Notes: generated by a model not told the origin, from the sequence alone. A stretch of 64,000 nt of DNA from UBA8529 sp964390565 (GCA_964390565.1 CAYMII010000002.1:1-64000); one strand, 5' to 3'; shown: positions 15,373 to 24,668, counted from the first letter of the stretch. Numbers and translations: made by a program.

Positions 15373-17067
15373 TTAATCTAGCATTGATAACTCTTTCCTT
15401 ACAAACCTCATCAAGTCTGAAACATACTCAGGTGTAAACGAAAACTCTATTCCTGCAACTTTATATAATTCAGGAAGCGGTCTTGAATAGCCCAATTCCA
15501 GCATCTTCTTGTACTTCGCTAACGTTTCTTTAGGGTTTTGACGATAATTCTTCCAGATAGCAAAAGCACCAAGTTGTGCAAAACCATACTCGATATAGTA
15601 GAATGGCATTTCGAAGATGTGAAGTTGGCGTTGCCAAGCAAAAACAAATGCCTCTTCTACACTCTCCCAATCAATAATTGGGCTTGAATACTCCTTGTAG
15701 ATGTTTGTCCAAGCCAGATTTCGTTCGTGGTGTGTATGCTCAGGGTTTTTGTATAGCCAATGCTGAAAACGATCAACTACAGCAATCCAGGCAAGAACGA
15801 TTACAGAACCTTCCAACTGCTTACGCTTAGCCCTTTTCAGTTCTGCTGAATTAGTTAAAACGCTATCCCAATGCTCCATCGAAATCAACTCCATCGACAT
15901 GGAGGCTAATTCAGCCACCTCTGATGGAATATTCTTATAATCAATTAGCGGCCAATGGTTGTAGTAGTGCGCATGGAAAGCATGTCCTCCCTCGTGCATC
16001 AAGGTTTCAAAATCGCCCATGCTACCTGTTGCATTCATGAAAATGAACGAACGATTACTCTTATGTAGAGGATAGTTAAAGCCCCCGGGGGCTTTTCCAA
16101 AGCGCGAATCAAGATCGAGTAATTTCTCTTTATAAAGTTGACTAAATATTTCAGCAAAATCAGGGTCTACCGCTTTAAAGCAATCGATAGCCTTTTGCGT
16201 CAATACCTCGGTTGTTGGAAATGGTCGTAATGGGTCCTTGCCCTCTATATCAACCTGCAGATCCCAAGGTTTTAGTTTATCAACCCTAAGGGCATCCTTA
16301 CGATTCTGCATGATATCATCAATTACAGGATTCACCTCAGATGCAATGGCCTCATGAAACGAGAAAACATCATCAACAGTATAATCGAATCGACCTAAAT
16401 TGAAATGCTGGTAATCTCTATAATTTTTATATCCCGCATTTATAGCAACGTTATAACGCTTGCGAAGCAAATCAGAAAGAAGCTTATTTAAGGGTTCTGA
16501 TTTCTCAACCCTTTTCTCAGCTATGCTTCGAAAAACAAGTTCTCTAAATACTTTATCGTTTTCCTGAAGAAGTTCGGCCGCTTGCTGTAAAGTATATTCC
16601 TTACCATTTACATGAACCTTTATCTCTGAGATTATTGCCCCAAATTCCTGTTCTTGCTTTTGCATCTCGGCAAAAATGGGAAGATTCTCCTCTCTAAATA
16701 TCTCGATACTCTTTTTTAGCAAACGTACAGGGATAGCATGTTGTTTCTCGAAGAATGGAAATGCAACCGATTCGGTTAACTTTTTATTCAACCGATTAAA
16801 CCAGCTCTCAACATTGGGTTCAATCTCATCAACAAAAAACTCAAACGCATTCTTTGCCTCCTCGTTCCGAGTATCAACGTTGCAACGAATATACCTCCAT
16901 GCCTGCTCTTCATCGATGGTCATCTCAAGTTCGGTTTTGCATGCTAGGTATCTATTTAGCTCATCCTCTGTTTTTAAAGGCATGCTTTCGAGTTTAACAA
17001 AAAAAGGTTCGAGCGAATTCCAATCGTTAATTTGGAAATCATGAGGTAGAAAAGTGATTGTATTCAT
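15373..17067 (-). CDS. M3-family oligoendopeptidase
   Basis: This 564-residue zinc peptidase has the HExxH motif in LMHEGGHAFH near residue 360, followed 24-28 residues on by the third ligand Glu in SEVAELASMSMEL. C-terminal motifs YYIEYGFAQLGAF and LGYSRPLPELYK are typical of the PepF/M3B group. It has no signal peptide, so it degrades oligopeptides in the cytoplasm. It is about 30 bases downstream of, and in the same direction as, no other gene than the ureohydrolase stop side; each seems separately transcribed. Confidence 0.9.
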   Translation of the reverse strand: MNTITFLPHDFQINDWNSLEPFFVKLESMPLKTEDELNRYLACKTELEMTIDEEQAWRYIRCNVDTRNEEAKNAFEFFVDEIEPNVESWFNRLNKKLTESVAFPFFEKQHAIPVRLLKKSIEIFREENLPIFAEMQKQEQEFGAIISEIKVHVNGKEYTLQQAAELLQENDKVFRELVFRSIAEKRVEKSEPLNKLLSDLLRKRYNVAINAGYKNYRDYQHFNLGRFDYTVDDVFSFHEAIASEVNPVIDDIMQNRKDALRVDKLKPWDLQVDIEGKDPLRPFPTTEVLTQKAIDCFKAVDPDFAEIFSQLYKEKLLDLDSRFGKAPGGFNYPLHKSNRSFIFMNATGSMGDFETLMHEGGHAFHAHYYNHWPLIDYKNIPSEVAELASMSMELISMEHWDSVLTNSAELKRAKRKQLEGSVIVLAWIAVVDRFQHWLYKNPEHTHHERNLAWTNIYKEYSSPIIDWESVEEAFVFAWQRQLHIFEMPFYYIEYGFAQLGAFAIWKNYRQNPKETLAKYKKMLELGYSRPLPELYKVAGIEFSFTPEYVSDLMRFVRKELSMLD

Positions 17068-17097
17068 TTTTGTTGATATTACTAAAGTTAAAATCGA

Positions 17098-18102
17098 TTA
17101 TCTATTGGATTTATTCTCGTTTAAAACGTTGATAATGGCAAATAGGATAATGGCAATTAGCTTTGCCGTTTGGTTATCGTGATCGAAACGTGGCGAAACC
17201 TCAGCCACATCAAAGCTAACAACCTTTTTCGATTTAAATATATGCTTAATAAATGTCAAAACAACCTCGGCGTTCATGCCAAAAGGTTGAATTGCTGAAA
17301 CACCTGGGGCAAACGAAGCGTTAATAACATCACTGCACAGCGTAAAATAGATTTTATCGTGCTTAGCAATAAACTCGTCGATAGTTTGGCGAATACTCTC
17401 AAAATTGGGCTCAATGAAGTCCTTTCCCATGATATATTTTGCACCAAGTTCATCAGCCTTTTTGAAAAGGCTAATGGTATTGCTACTTGCCTGAACGCCT
17501 AAGCACATGTATGAGAACGGGCGTGATTGCTCTTTGCAACCATCAGAAATTTGGGCGAACATGGTTCCAGAGGAACCACCTTTGGTATATGGACGTAGGT
17601 CGAAATGCGCATCGAAATTGATAATTCCAAGATTTTTGGAATCGGACAAGTGATCAACAATGCCATTATAATGACCTAAAGCAAGCTCGTGCCCACCACC
17701 AAGAACTATTGGGAAAAAACTATGATTAAGAATTAAAGCAACGGCATCCTTTAGCTGGGCTTGAGCATCTTCTAGATTTCCATCAACGCATTCTATATCA
17801 CCAGCATCGTATATGGCAACTTGTTCGCCAAAGGTTACGGGCAGATTTGCAAACTCCTTTCGGATATACTTCGATCCTTGCTTTGCCCCCTCGCGACCAA
17901 GGTTACGAATAACTCCCTCATCGCTATTAAAACCTAAAAAGCAAATGTTTAATTTATGAGAATCCACTTCTACCAAATCGATTTTTGTTAAATCGATAAG
18001 TTTAACAATTTGATGCATCCGAAAGGAATCTGAATCGTTGGGGTCATCAACTCTTCCAGACCAAAAGGTTTTGTTTGGAGTGCTGTAATTTTTTAATTCC
18101 AT
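17098..18102 (-). CDS. arginase/agmatinase/formimidoylglutamase family hydrolase
   Basis: The fold motifs are LGGGHELALGHY, NFDAHFDLRPY and CSDVINASFAPGVSAIQPFG, then SFDVAEVSPRFDHDNQTAKLIA. These match the ureohydrolase superfamily and best fit formimidoylglutamase-like members. The usual S-x-D-x-D motif reads T-L-C-S-D here, with one canonical Asp as Cys and a later Asp as Asn, and GGDH reads GGGH; such changes occur in this subgroup but make the metal site uncertain. No histidine-degradation genes are adjacent, so the substrate is not settled. The start MELKNYSTPNKTFWSGRVDD is supported by the conserved beginning. Confidence 0.8.
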   Translation of the reverse strand: MELKNYSTPNKTFWSGRVDDPNDSDSFRMHQIVKLIDLTKIDLVEVDSHKLNICFLGFNSDEGVIRNLGREGAKQGSKYIRKEFANLPVTFGEQVAIYDAGDIECVDGNLEDAQAQLKDAVALILNHSFFPIVLGGGHELALGHYNGIVDHLSDSKNLGIINFDAHFDLRPYTKGGSSGTMFAQISDGCKEQSRPFSYMCLGVQASSNTISLFKKADELGAKYIMGKDFIEPNFESIRQTIDEFIAKHDKIYFTLCSDVINASFAPGVSAIQPFGMNAEVVLTFIKHIFKSKKVVSFDVAEVSPRFDHDNQTAKLIAIILFAIINVLNENKSNR

Positions 18103-18120
18103 AATTCAAACTTGATGCTA

Positions 18121-18150
18121 AAAAAAAAGCCGAACCAAAGGTTCGACTTT
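18121..18150 (-). terminator. Rho-independent terminator of the DUF5606 gene
   Basis: On the minus strand AAGTCGAACC, loop, GGTTCGGCTT is followed by eight T. It sits 20 bases after the DUF5606 stop and just before the ureohydrolase start. Confidence 0.85.
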
Positions 18151-18168
18151 GCTATCTTGATAATTTGA

Positions 18169-18600
18169 TTATTTCGATTCTTCTTTTGCTTCCTCAGCAG
18201 GAGCCTCTTTTTCCTCAATGATATCTAAAAGATTAAGAGCTTGAAGCTGATTATACCAAGTAATTACCTTTTTAATATCACTAGTATAAACCCTCTCGCG
18301 ATCGTAGTCAGGTAGTATCTTCTCGAAATACTTCTTTAGCTCCTTATCGTCCGATTTTTGGTTAATTGCTGCACCACCGTTCTCAGTTTCTTTGATCTTC
18401 TTAAGAACATCTTTAAACGCAATTTCGCCATCATTTGTAAAAATTGCAATATCAGTTAGCGAGCTAACTTTTGCCGAAGCATTGATATTGTTACGTTTAC
18501 CATCGGTTAACGATTCAACAATAATCCCATGGCGACCTTGTGAGATAAACTTAAATAGGCCTGAATGCCCCGAAATTGCCATTATGTCTTTTAATTCCAT
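18169..18600 (-). CDS. DUF5606 family protein
   Basis: The 143-residue product starts MELKDIMAISGHSGLFKFIS and continues GIIVESLTDGKR and DIAIFTNDGEIAFKDVL, the pattern of DUF5606, a Bacteroidota-specific family of unknown function with an Sm/SH3-like small N-terminal barrel. A coiled-coil middle and an acidic, Glu/Ala-rich tail (EEKEAPAEEAKEE) follow. It is cytoplasmic with no membrane segment. Often single-copy and core in this phylum, it helps place the organism. Confidence 0.85.
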   Translation of the reverse strand: MELKDIMAISGHSGLFKFISQGRHGIIVESLTDGKRNNINASAKVSSLTDIAIFTNDGEIAFKDVLKKIKETENGGAAINQKSDDKELKKYFEKILPDYDRERVYTSDIKKVITWYNQLQALNLLDIIEEKEAPAEEAKEESK

Positions 18601-18749
18601 ACTTTATTTATTCTTCAATTATGATTGCAAAGATAATAATTAATTCGTTGTTCGTAGGTTGTTGTTTGTTGTTCGAATTTAACTAAAATTTCTTTTACGT
18701 TATCAACATTAATCTTGTCACTTGCCACTAGTCCCTTGCCTCTTTCATA

Positions 18750-19469
18750 CTAAACAAACCCTCTCTCCTTCTTAATTTTTTCGTATGCCTCGTTGATTTT
18801 CTTAAATTTTTGCTCTGCATTCTTCCTCACATCTTCGCCTAAATAGCTAACCTTATCGGGGTGATGCTTAACAGCAAGGCTACGATAAGCCTTTTTAATC
18901 TCCTCGTTAGTTGCAGTAGGCTCAACTTCAAGAATTGTGTAAAAGTTGTTGATGTTGACAATAAACATCGCCTTAATGGATTCATAATCTTGTGCTGAAA
19001 TATTTAGGTGACCTGAAATTTCATGAATAACACGTTCCTCTTCAGCGCTAACTACACCATCGGCGTAAGCAACACCAAATAGAAGGTGTAGCAGCTGTAA
19101 ACGTGATGAATAATCGACATTCTCGCGAATTTGAACACAAACATCTCTTAGAGGAACTTGCTGCTTAAGTATATCGCGAAGAAGAATCATTGCCTCGCGA
19201 GATGCATCAACACCAAAATTATCAAGAAAGTACTTTTTAACGAAATCTAGTTCTGATTTCAGTACCTTCCCATCGGCCTTCATAACAGCCGAAACGAGTA
19301 CGAGTAAACTAACAATAAAACCGTTACGGCTCGATTCGCCAGTATAAACCTTTGTATGAATTTCGGCGCTGTCGAAAATTGAGCCCAATGCAAAACCTAG
19401 AATACCGCCAATTGGGCCAAAAAAAGCCCAACCTAATCCGCCGGTAATCCACTTTCCATATTTTCCCAT
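18750..19469 (-). CDS. TerB-DnaJ membrane-tethered co-chaperone, DjlA-like
   Basis: The 239-residue product begins with a glycine-rich hydrophobic segment (about 8-30, GLGWAFFGPIGGILGFALGS). A TerB-like helical domain at 45-165 follows, with ADGKVLKSE and ADGVVSAEEE acid motifs. It ends in a J domain at about 173-237 with the HPD triad in AVKHHPDKVSYLG. J domains stimulate the ATPase of DnaK. The order is that of DjlA. It is 8 bases after coaE and likely in the same transcript. Confidence 0.9.
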   Translation of the reverse strand: MGKYGKWITGGLGWAFFGPIGGILGFALGSIFDSAEIHTKVYTGESSRNGFIVSLLVLVSAVMKADGKVLKSELDFVKKYFLDNFGVDASREAMILLRDILKQQVPLRDVCVQIRENVDYSSRLQLLHLLFGVAYADGVVSAEEERVIHEISGHLNISAQDYESIKAMFIVNINNFYTILEVEPTATNEEIKKAYRSLAVKHHPDKVSYLGEDVRKNAEQKFKKINEAYEKIKKERGFV

Positions 19470-19476
19470 TCCGCTT

Positions 19477-20061
19477 CTAAACTTTAGCTAAATCGTTTAC
19501 TATTTTGATTACTTGGGGTACAATAAGCTTAACCCCATCATTATCTATAATATAATTACTTCTTCTTATTAATTCATCCTGAGGGAGTTGTCGACTCATT
19601 CTTTCAGAAATTAGCTCTTGACTTAGGCCATCGCGAGCCTTAATACGCTTAATTCTAATTTCGTTGGGAGCTATTACCGAGATAACCTTATCAACACCCT
19701 TATCGGTTCCGCTCTCGAATAGTATTGCGGCCTCCATTACAACAATTTTTTGCTGTTTGTTCTCCTCAACCCAACTAAAAAACCTATTAATAACGGGAGG
19801 ATGAACAATGCCATTCAACTTTTCAAGCAAACTAGGGTTTGAAAAAACCATTTCGCCAACCTTTGCTCTATTCAAGCGACCTTCAGCATATATACTCTCA
19901 CCAAATAAAGACTTTATCTCATTTATAGTATTAAAATCATTTTCAACTACTAATCGTGCCTCATAATCAGCATTAAAAACTGGGTAACCCATTGCTGAAA
20001 AAATTGAGCAAACCAGAGATTTACCGCTACCAATACCTCCTGTTACACCAACCTTAATCAT
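19477..20061 (-). CDS. coaE: dephospho-CoA kinase
   Basis: CoaE phosphorylates dephospho-CoA in the last step of coenzyme A synthesis. The P-loop GVTGGIGSGKS is at residues 4-14, followed by the dephospho-CoA-binding DADYEAR-like segment (here NADYEAR), then HPPVINRF, VVMEAAILFESG and the lid RIKARDGLSQE. The length of 194 is normal. The start overlaps the stop of the YbbR-domain gene by four bases, so the two are translationally coupled. Confidence 0.93.
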   Translation of the reverse strand: MIKVGVTGGIGSGKSLVCSIFSAMGYPVFNADYEARLVVENDFNTINEIKSLFGESIYAEGRLNRAKVGEMVFSNPSLLEKLNGIVHPPVINRFFSWVEENKQQKIVVMEAAILFESGTDKGVDKVISVIAPNEIRIKRIKARDGLSQELISERMSRQLPQDELIRRSNYIIDNDGVKLIVPQVIKIVNDLAKV

Positions 20062-21059
20062 TTGCGTTCCTCTATAATATACTCAACATATTTTGGGCTA
20101 TAATCGACTAAGTTTACGAAACTGTGTACAGTAACAAGTTTAACTTTTAGCTTTTTACTGAGTGAACTTGAAATCTGGGTATAGTCTACCTCTGCTTTAA
20201 ACATTGTAGGAGTTAAAGTAAAATACTTGCTTAAAACAACATTGCACTTAACATCAACAGCTTTTGGAATAAAAAGTAACTTAAGGCTATCGGGATGGTT
20301 GTTACTAATAACAGGAACCTTTACAGTAATTTCGGTGTATTTCTCAACAGGCAATGATAATACTACAGAACGTTTCGAAAAACTAACTTGATTTACAGGG
20401 ACTAATGATATTTTCTTTGAAACCTTTTGATTCAACTTCTTAAGTTTAACTTCTTTGGTGAAAACTTCATTAATAGTATCAATAATTGACTTCGGTCCAC
20501 TAATAGTTATTGAGTCAGGATCAAGATCAAGGAAACCACTCTGCATATATTGTTGCTCAAAATTGAACTCAACATTTGGTTTAACTTGAACTTTTTTACT
20601 AGCCATATCTGTTAGTTCAATGACAAGGGTATCAGGTTCAATCCCCTCCAATAATATCTCGTTACCAAGCTGCTTTACAACGCTATTCCGAAGCCTATAA
20701 GTCAACACAAACTGCTTAACTTTTGTTCCCTCATACGAATAACTTAGATGCTTATTAAGATCCAATTCAATTGGAGAAAGCGCTGCACCTAACTTACATT
20801 TCAAGAGAGTATAACCAAAAGCTTTAACTTTAAGTTGGATTTTACGAGGAGGCTCACCAACAAGCACCTTGCCTTTAGGTAAGCTCTCATATCGAACAGG
20901 GTAATTCAGCGAAGTTGAATACTCGTGGTTAAGCTTGCTTAAATACCAGATAACTGTTGAAACAATCAGAAAAAAGATAAAAATAACAAGGCGTTGGTTA
21001 AGTTTAGCCCTATCCTTATCGAAAACATGACCAAATTGACGAAGTAGCGATGAATCCAA
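20058..21059 (-). CDS. YbbR-domain membrane protein (CdaR-like)
   Basis: The 333-residue product has one N-terminal membrane helix (about 24-40, LVIFIFFLIVSTVIWYLS). Extracytoplasmic YbbR repeats follow, beginning near YSTSLNYPVRYESLPKG and again near VKVPVISNNHPDSLKL. The pattern LDPDSITISGPKSIIDTI is typical of the domain. In Firmicutes such proteins regulate the c-di-AMP cyclase; no cyclase gene is adjacent here, and in Bacteroidota the gene usually sits next to coaE, as it does here. It forms an operon with coaE and the DjlA-like gene. Confidence 0.85.
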   Translation of the reverse strand: MDSSLLRQFGHVFDKDRAKLNQRLVIFIFFLIVSTVIWYLSKLNHEYSTSLNYPVRYESLPKGKVLVGEPPRKIQLKVKAFGYTLLKCKLGAALSPIELDLNKHLSYSYEGTKVKQFVLTYRLRNSVVKQLGNEILLEGIEPDTLVIELTDMASKKVQVKPNVEFNFEQQYMQSGFLDLDPDSITISGPKSIIDTINEVFTKEVKLKKLNQKVSKKISLVPVNQVSFSKRSVVLSLPVEKYTEITVKVPVISNNHPDSLKLLFIPKAVDVKCNVVLSKYFTLTPTMFKAEVDYTQISSSLSKKLKVKLVTVHSFVNLVDYSPKYVEYIIEERK

Positions 21060-21074
21060 TTGTTCAGAATTAAG

Positions 21075-21126
21075 TTAAAAAAGAAACAGAGTCCAAAGCG
21101 GTTTTGTTAACCGCTCTAAACTCTGT
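21075..21126 (-). terminator. terminator of the nusB-DUF1573-yajC group
   Basis: On the minus strand ACAGAGT...ACTCTGT encloses a stronger inner stem AGCGGTT/AACCGCT and is followed by TTCTTTTTT. It lies between yajC and the YbbR-domain gene and separates two transcription units. Confidence 0.8.
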
Positions 21127-21144
21127 AAAGATATTAAATTTCTA

Positions 21145-21456
21145 TTACTTCTGAGGCTGAATATCGGAAGAGTCGCGAACAATAGTGCTCTTAACTACTT
21201 TCACCTTAACGTTTTCGTCGATTTCAACTACAACATACTCTTCTTTAACCTCAGTAATTTTACCATAAATACCACCAGCAATAATAACCTTATCGCCTTT
21301 TTGAAGTGATTCGTGGAATTTACGTAGCTCTTTTTGACGCTTCATCTGAGGACGAATCATGAAAAAGTAAAAAACTACGATGATAAGTACCAATGGTAAG
21401 AAAGTTGCCAATGGACTAGCTTGTTGCTGTAATGTTACAAAAAGTAAATTGTTCAT
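21145..21456 (-). CDS. yajC: preprotein translocase accessory protein YajC
   Basis: YajC is a small single-helix partner of the SecDF complex. The 103-residue product has a membrane segment at about 16-34 (TFLPLVLIIVVFYFFMI) followed by RPQMKRQKELRKFHESLQKGDKV and IIAGGIYGKITEV, the family signature. The length is normal. secDF is not in the window. It follows nusB and DUF1573 in the same direction with an 80-base gap. Confidence 0.93.
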   Translation of the reverse strand: MNNLLFVTLQQQASPLATFLPLVLIIVVFYFFMIRPQMKRQKELRKFHESLQKGDKVIIAGGIYGKITEVKEEYVVVEIDENVKVKVVKSTIVRDSSDIQPQK

Positions 21457-21536
21457 CTTGAATTATTTTTATGGTTTATATTTACGTTGTTTGTTGATAT
21501 TAAATCGTTTTCAACTTGTCTAAACTCTTAAATTCT

Positions 21537-21977
21537 TTATTCCTTTCCCTCAATTACATTCGCTCTAATGGTTACAGATTTATCGCGTATTGGGGAATTA
21601 GAACGTATGGTAACCGACTTGTATTGCGAACCATACCAACCTTTGCTATCGAAAATAACTTCAACAGTGCTCTCCTCGCCAGGTTTTAAAATCTTTTTTT
21701 CGATTTTTGGCCTTGTACATCCACAGTCAGGGATTAAATCCTTAATGATTAAAACATCATCACCAGCATTATATAGATGAAATGTATGCGAAATAACCTC
21801 TCCTTGAGTAATAGTTCCAAAATCGAAAAAATCCTCTTTAAACTTCAGGTTAGGATATTTATTATCGGTGCTATCGCTTGTTACTAAATCTAATGTAGTT
21901 TCAACCTTAGGAGCACGATTACACGAAAAAATAACTAAAAGAACTCCGACTAATGAAATATTTATGAACCTTCTCAT
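21537..21977 (-). CDS. DUF1573 lipoprotein
   Basis: From the ATG at 21977 (MRRFINISLVGVLLVIFSC) the product has a lipobox cysteine at 19. A DUF1573 domain follows, with LKFKEDFFDFGTITQGEVISHTF, the conserved CGCTRP motif (IPDCGCTRPKIEKK) and LKPGEESTVEVIFDSKG. An ATG 48 bases upstream would add residues before the signal and overlap nusB, so the internal start is preferred. The family function is unknown; it is likely anchored in the envelope. nusB-DUF1573-yajC is a recurrent Bacteroidota order. Confidence 0.85.
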   Translation of the reverse strand: MRRFINISLVGVLLVIFSCNRAPKVETTLDLVTSDSTDNKYPNLKFKEDFFDFGTITQGEVISHTFHLYNAGDDVLIIKDLIPDCGCTRPKIEKKILKPGEESTVEVIFDSKGWYGSQYKSVTIRSNSPIRDKSVTIRANVIEGKE

Positions 21978-21999
21978 AAAACGATGTAAAAATAAATAT

Positions 22000-22986
22000 T
22001 TATTCCAAATCGTCATCAGATACAACTAATCTATCATCCTCCTCGCCAATAAGGCCTCGACCCTGCTTTGCAATCAAATTCTTCTTACGAAGCATTTGAA
22101 TTATTTTATCTAGAACGCCATTAATAAACGTGCTACTCTGGTCGGTGCTATAGTATTTTGCAATCTCGATATACTCATTAAAGCTAACCTTAATTGGAAT
22201 CGATGGAAACTCCTTAATCTCGGTTAAAGCCAATTCCATGATTAGCACATCCATGCTTGCAATTCGATCAACCTCCCAGTTCTTGGTGTACTCCTCAATA
22301 AGTTTAACATTCTCGTCGTGATACTGAATAACCTTGCGAAGCAATCTTTTTATGTAGTCTTCGTCATCATCGCTACGATACATTGGGAATAGAGCAGTTG
22401 AAGTTGGTTGACCTTCGCAAAACTTCTTAAAAGTTTTAACAACCATGCTTAGCATAAACTCAAGGTCGTCGTTCCAATAAATACTTTGCTCTTCGAGGAA
22501 AAGGTATAGATCTTCAAAATCCTCAAGTTCCTTTGATAAAATATTTATTATTAACTGCTTATCCTCATTAAATGATGAGGTTGATGACTCCATGTACGCC
22601 TTGAAATAATCAGAAGCAATAACTCGTTGATAAAGGTTACGAATTATCTCGGGATACGATCCCCAGCTAATCTTATTTTTAGCAGTATATTCGGCTAAAG
22701 CTTCATTTTCACGTAGAACTTTAACCAGCGAATTATCAATAAATTTTGTATTAGGATTTAAATCCTCGTGAGTGGGAACAAGTTTCTGCTTAGCAAGGTT
22801 TATTTTGCCTTCGGCATGATCAACAAGTTCAATCGGCAATAGAAGTAAGTAGTGGTATAAATCGTAGGCTTTTTTAGTGCTTTTAAGCAATTCCTTTTCG
22901 ACATTGCTAAGCGTCTCGTTTTCGCTTTTGTAGTAAGCAAAAAGTACTTGTAAAATCTTTACTCGAAGTAATCGTCTGCTAATCAT
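22000..22986 (-). CDS. nusB: transcription antitermination factor NusB
   Basis: NusB binds boxA RNA with NusE in rRNA antitermination. The 328-residue protein starts with MISRRLLRVKILQVLFAYYKSE, the family's first helix. It has the C-terminal core EYTKNWEVDRIASMDVLIMELALTEI and PIKVSFNEYIEIAKYYSTDQSSTFINGVLDKI. It is about twice the length of E. coli NusB because of a helical middle insertion, which is normal for Bacteroidota. The end is Asp/Glu-rich. Confidence 0.92.
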   Translation of the reverse strand: MISRRLLRVKILQVLFAYYKSENETLSNVEKELLKSTKKAYDLYHYLLLLPIELVDHAEGKINLAKQKLVPTHEDLNPNTKFIDNSLVKVLRENEALAEYTAKNKISWGSYPEIIRNLYQRVIASDYFKAYMESSTSSFNEDKQLIINILSKELEDFEDLYLFLEEQSIYWNDDLEFMLSMVVKTFKKFCEGQPTSTALFPMYRSDDDEDYIKRLLRKVIQYHDENVKLIEEYTKNWEVDRIASMDVLIMELALTEIKEFPSIPIKVSFNEYIEIAKYYSTDQSSTFINGVLDKIIQMLRKKNLIAKQGRGLIGEEDDRLVVSDDDLE

Positions 22987-23266
22987 TGTGTTTAAGAACG
23001 AATTCTATCTGTTAATTGTTTGAATGAAGTTGCAAAGATAAGGGCATTTTTAGAATTGAAAAATTAAATAGTGCTAAAAACTAAGGATAATGACTTGCTC
23101 TTTGGCTGCTTTACTGTTTCTGGCTGTTTGTCTATTTGACTTTACATTAATGACTTCAGATTTCCCATTTTAAAAAAATATTACATCAAGGCTTAGTACA
23201 TTAGAAAAAATATAGAATAAGAATATATAGAATTTGTCTTGAATTCCATTTTATGGAAAAAAACTG
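22987..23266. other. intergenic region without recognised features
   Basis: This stretch between divergent nusB and the DUF3276 gene is AT-rich and holds no open frame with a recognisable product, no tRNA-like fold and no clear terminator. Only the promoter at its right end can be supported. Confidence 0.5.
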
Positions 23267-23295
23267 TTTGTTTTTAAATTATTTTTCTATTTTTG
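23267..23295 (+). promoter_or_regulatory. promoter of the DUF3276 gene
   Basis: TTTG at 23267-23270 and TATTTTTG at 23288-23295 fit the Bacteroidota -33/-7 consensus with 17-base spacing. The start codon is 42 bases downstream. Confidence 0.6.
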
Positions 23296-23337
23296 AGAAG
23301 TATACGATGTTTTTTTAACCTATAATCTTTAGAAATA

Positions 23338-23709
23338 ATGACAGAAAGATTCGAAAATCTTGAAGATGTTGAGAGAATAGACAAGGAGGATATTTACTCT
23401 AAGGTGGTGAGAGCAGGTAAAAGAACTTACTTTTTTGATGTAAAAGCAACTCGCCGTAATGATTTTTACTTAACAGTTACTGAAAGCAAGAAACGCATTG
23501 GTCGCGATGGTAAATTCTACTTTGAAAAACACAAAATTTTCCTTTACAAAGAGGATTTTGAGAAATTTGCTGAAGGTTTAAACGAAGTGGTAGAATACAT
23601 TAGGGCAAATCAGCCTGAGATGGAAGAGCAACATGAACTTGTTGCTGAGGAGGTAGGTGCTGAAAGCAGCGCATATACAAGCATCGATTTTGATGATCTT
23701 GACAAATAG
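23338..23709 (+). CDS. DUF3276 family, PUR-alpha-like nucleic-acid-binding protein
   Basis: The 123-residue product contains the PUR-type pattern DIYSKVVRAGKRTYFFDVKATRRNDFYLTVTESKK..FEKHKIFLYKEDFEKFAEGL, given here in parts. The fold binds single-stranded DNA or RNA in characterised relatives such as the Borrelia PUR-domain protein. It ends with an acidic tail. It stands alone with its own promoter and terminator, and is common in Bacteroidota. The role in this organism is inferred only as nucleic-acid binding. Confidence 0.85.
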   Translation: MTERFENLEDVERIDKEDIYSKVVRAGKRTYFFDVKATRRNDFYLTVTESKKRIGRDGKFYFEKHKIFLYKEDFEKFAEGLNEVVEYIRANQPEMEEQHELVAEEVGAESSAYTSIDFDDLDK

Positions 23710-23728
23710 ATTACTTCCAAACCAATAA

Positions 23729-23761
23729 TAAAAAAGCCGATTCAGTGAATCGGTTTTTTTA
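23729..23761. terminator. bidirectional terminator
   Basis: AAAAAAGCCGATTC and GAATCGGTTTTTTT form a perfect stem with A and T tracts on either side. It serves the DUF3276 gene on the plus strand and overlaps the end of the convergent gene on the minus strand. Confidence 0.85.
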
Positions 23762-24505
23762 TTCCCTTAGGAATAGATCTTCAGGTGGAACGTTATTGAG
23801 GATACCCTCTATCTCGCTATCGGTAAGTATTTTAACATTTGTAATCAAGTATCCCTGCTTAATAAACTGCCCAAGATTATTACACTCCCCAATGGCCATC
23901 TTTATTGGATCTTCAACTGGGATATTCATTGGAATTAGCGCAACAACAGCAGCATAATTTTTAAAGAAACTAACCGATTCTATTTCGGCTTCATATCGTG
24001 GGAAAATGAATTCAAACTCACTTTTTATCAAATTTCGTTGAATCTCAGAAAATTCATTGCTCGACTCAGAGAAAAGCGCAATAAAATACCTCAACTTACC
24101 CCTTAATCCTCCTAAGCCAGTAGATATATAGACTTGATTCTCCTCTAAAAGTCTACTCTCCAAAAGCATCCTACTCTCTTGCAAAGCAAGAATAGCCCAA
24201 TCCTTTAGCTCGGCAGGAGCAACTTGAATAAAACGTTCAATAGCCCTGTATGCCTCAGGCTTATCAATAGATGCAAGTGAAACGAGCAGATCCTTCTTTG
24301 ATTCGAGGCTAATCTCAGGCAAAAGAAGGTTTCCTTCCTGTTTTAACATCAATTCAGGGTCAAAATCACGCTTAACATTCCTCGAAAAATCAAAATACTC
24401 CATCTGCACCCGAACATCCACTTGATGCTCAAGGATACTGAAGTTCCCGCTAAAACTGCCGAGAATCTCCTGAATCTTTTCGAATATGTTTTCTTCTTGA
24501 TCCAT
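23759..24505 (-). CDS. helical-repeat (HEAT-like) protein, unknown function
   Basis: From the ATG at 24505 (MDQEENIFEKIQEIL) the 248-residue product is mostly helical. Segments such as ESKKDLLVSLASIDKPEAYRAIERFI and ELKDWAILALQESRMLLESRLL look like HEAT-type repeats. No membrane segment or signal is present. An ATG 12 bases upstream is possible. I do not recognise a named family; the protein seems conserved in the phylum. It is divergent from feoAB but no functional link is evident. Confidence 0.65.
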   Translation of the reverse strand: MDQEENIFEKIQEILGSFSGNFSILEHQVDVRVQMEYFDFSRNVKRDFDPELMLKQEGNLLLPEISLESKKDLLVSLASIDKPEAYRAIERFIQVAPAELKDWAILALQESRMLLESRLLEENQVYISTGLGGLRGKLRYFIALFSESSNEFSEIQRNLIKSEFEFIFPRYEAEIESVSFFKNYAAVVALIPMNIPVEDPIKMAIGECNNLGQFIKQGYLITNVKILTDSEIEGILNNVPPEDLFLRE

Positions 24506-24668
24506 CAATCTACACAAAATTTGCTAAACAAATATAATACAAAGAGTTAAGAATCCTTCATTAAGATTATTAACTAAAATCATCAATAATTTTGGGAATA
24601 TCGGTGTATCAAGCAGATGCGATGTGAATAATTGCAACTATTTTGCCTTTAATTAATCCAAATAAGAT

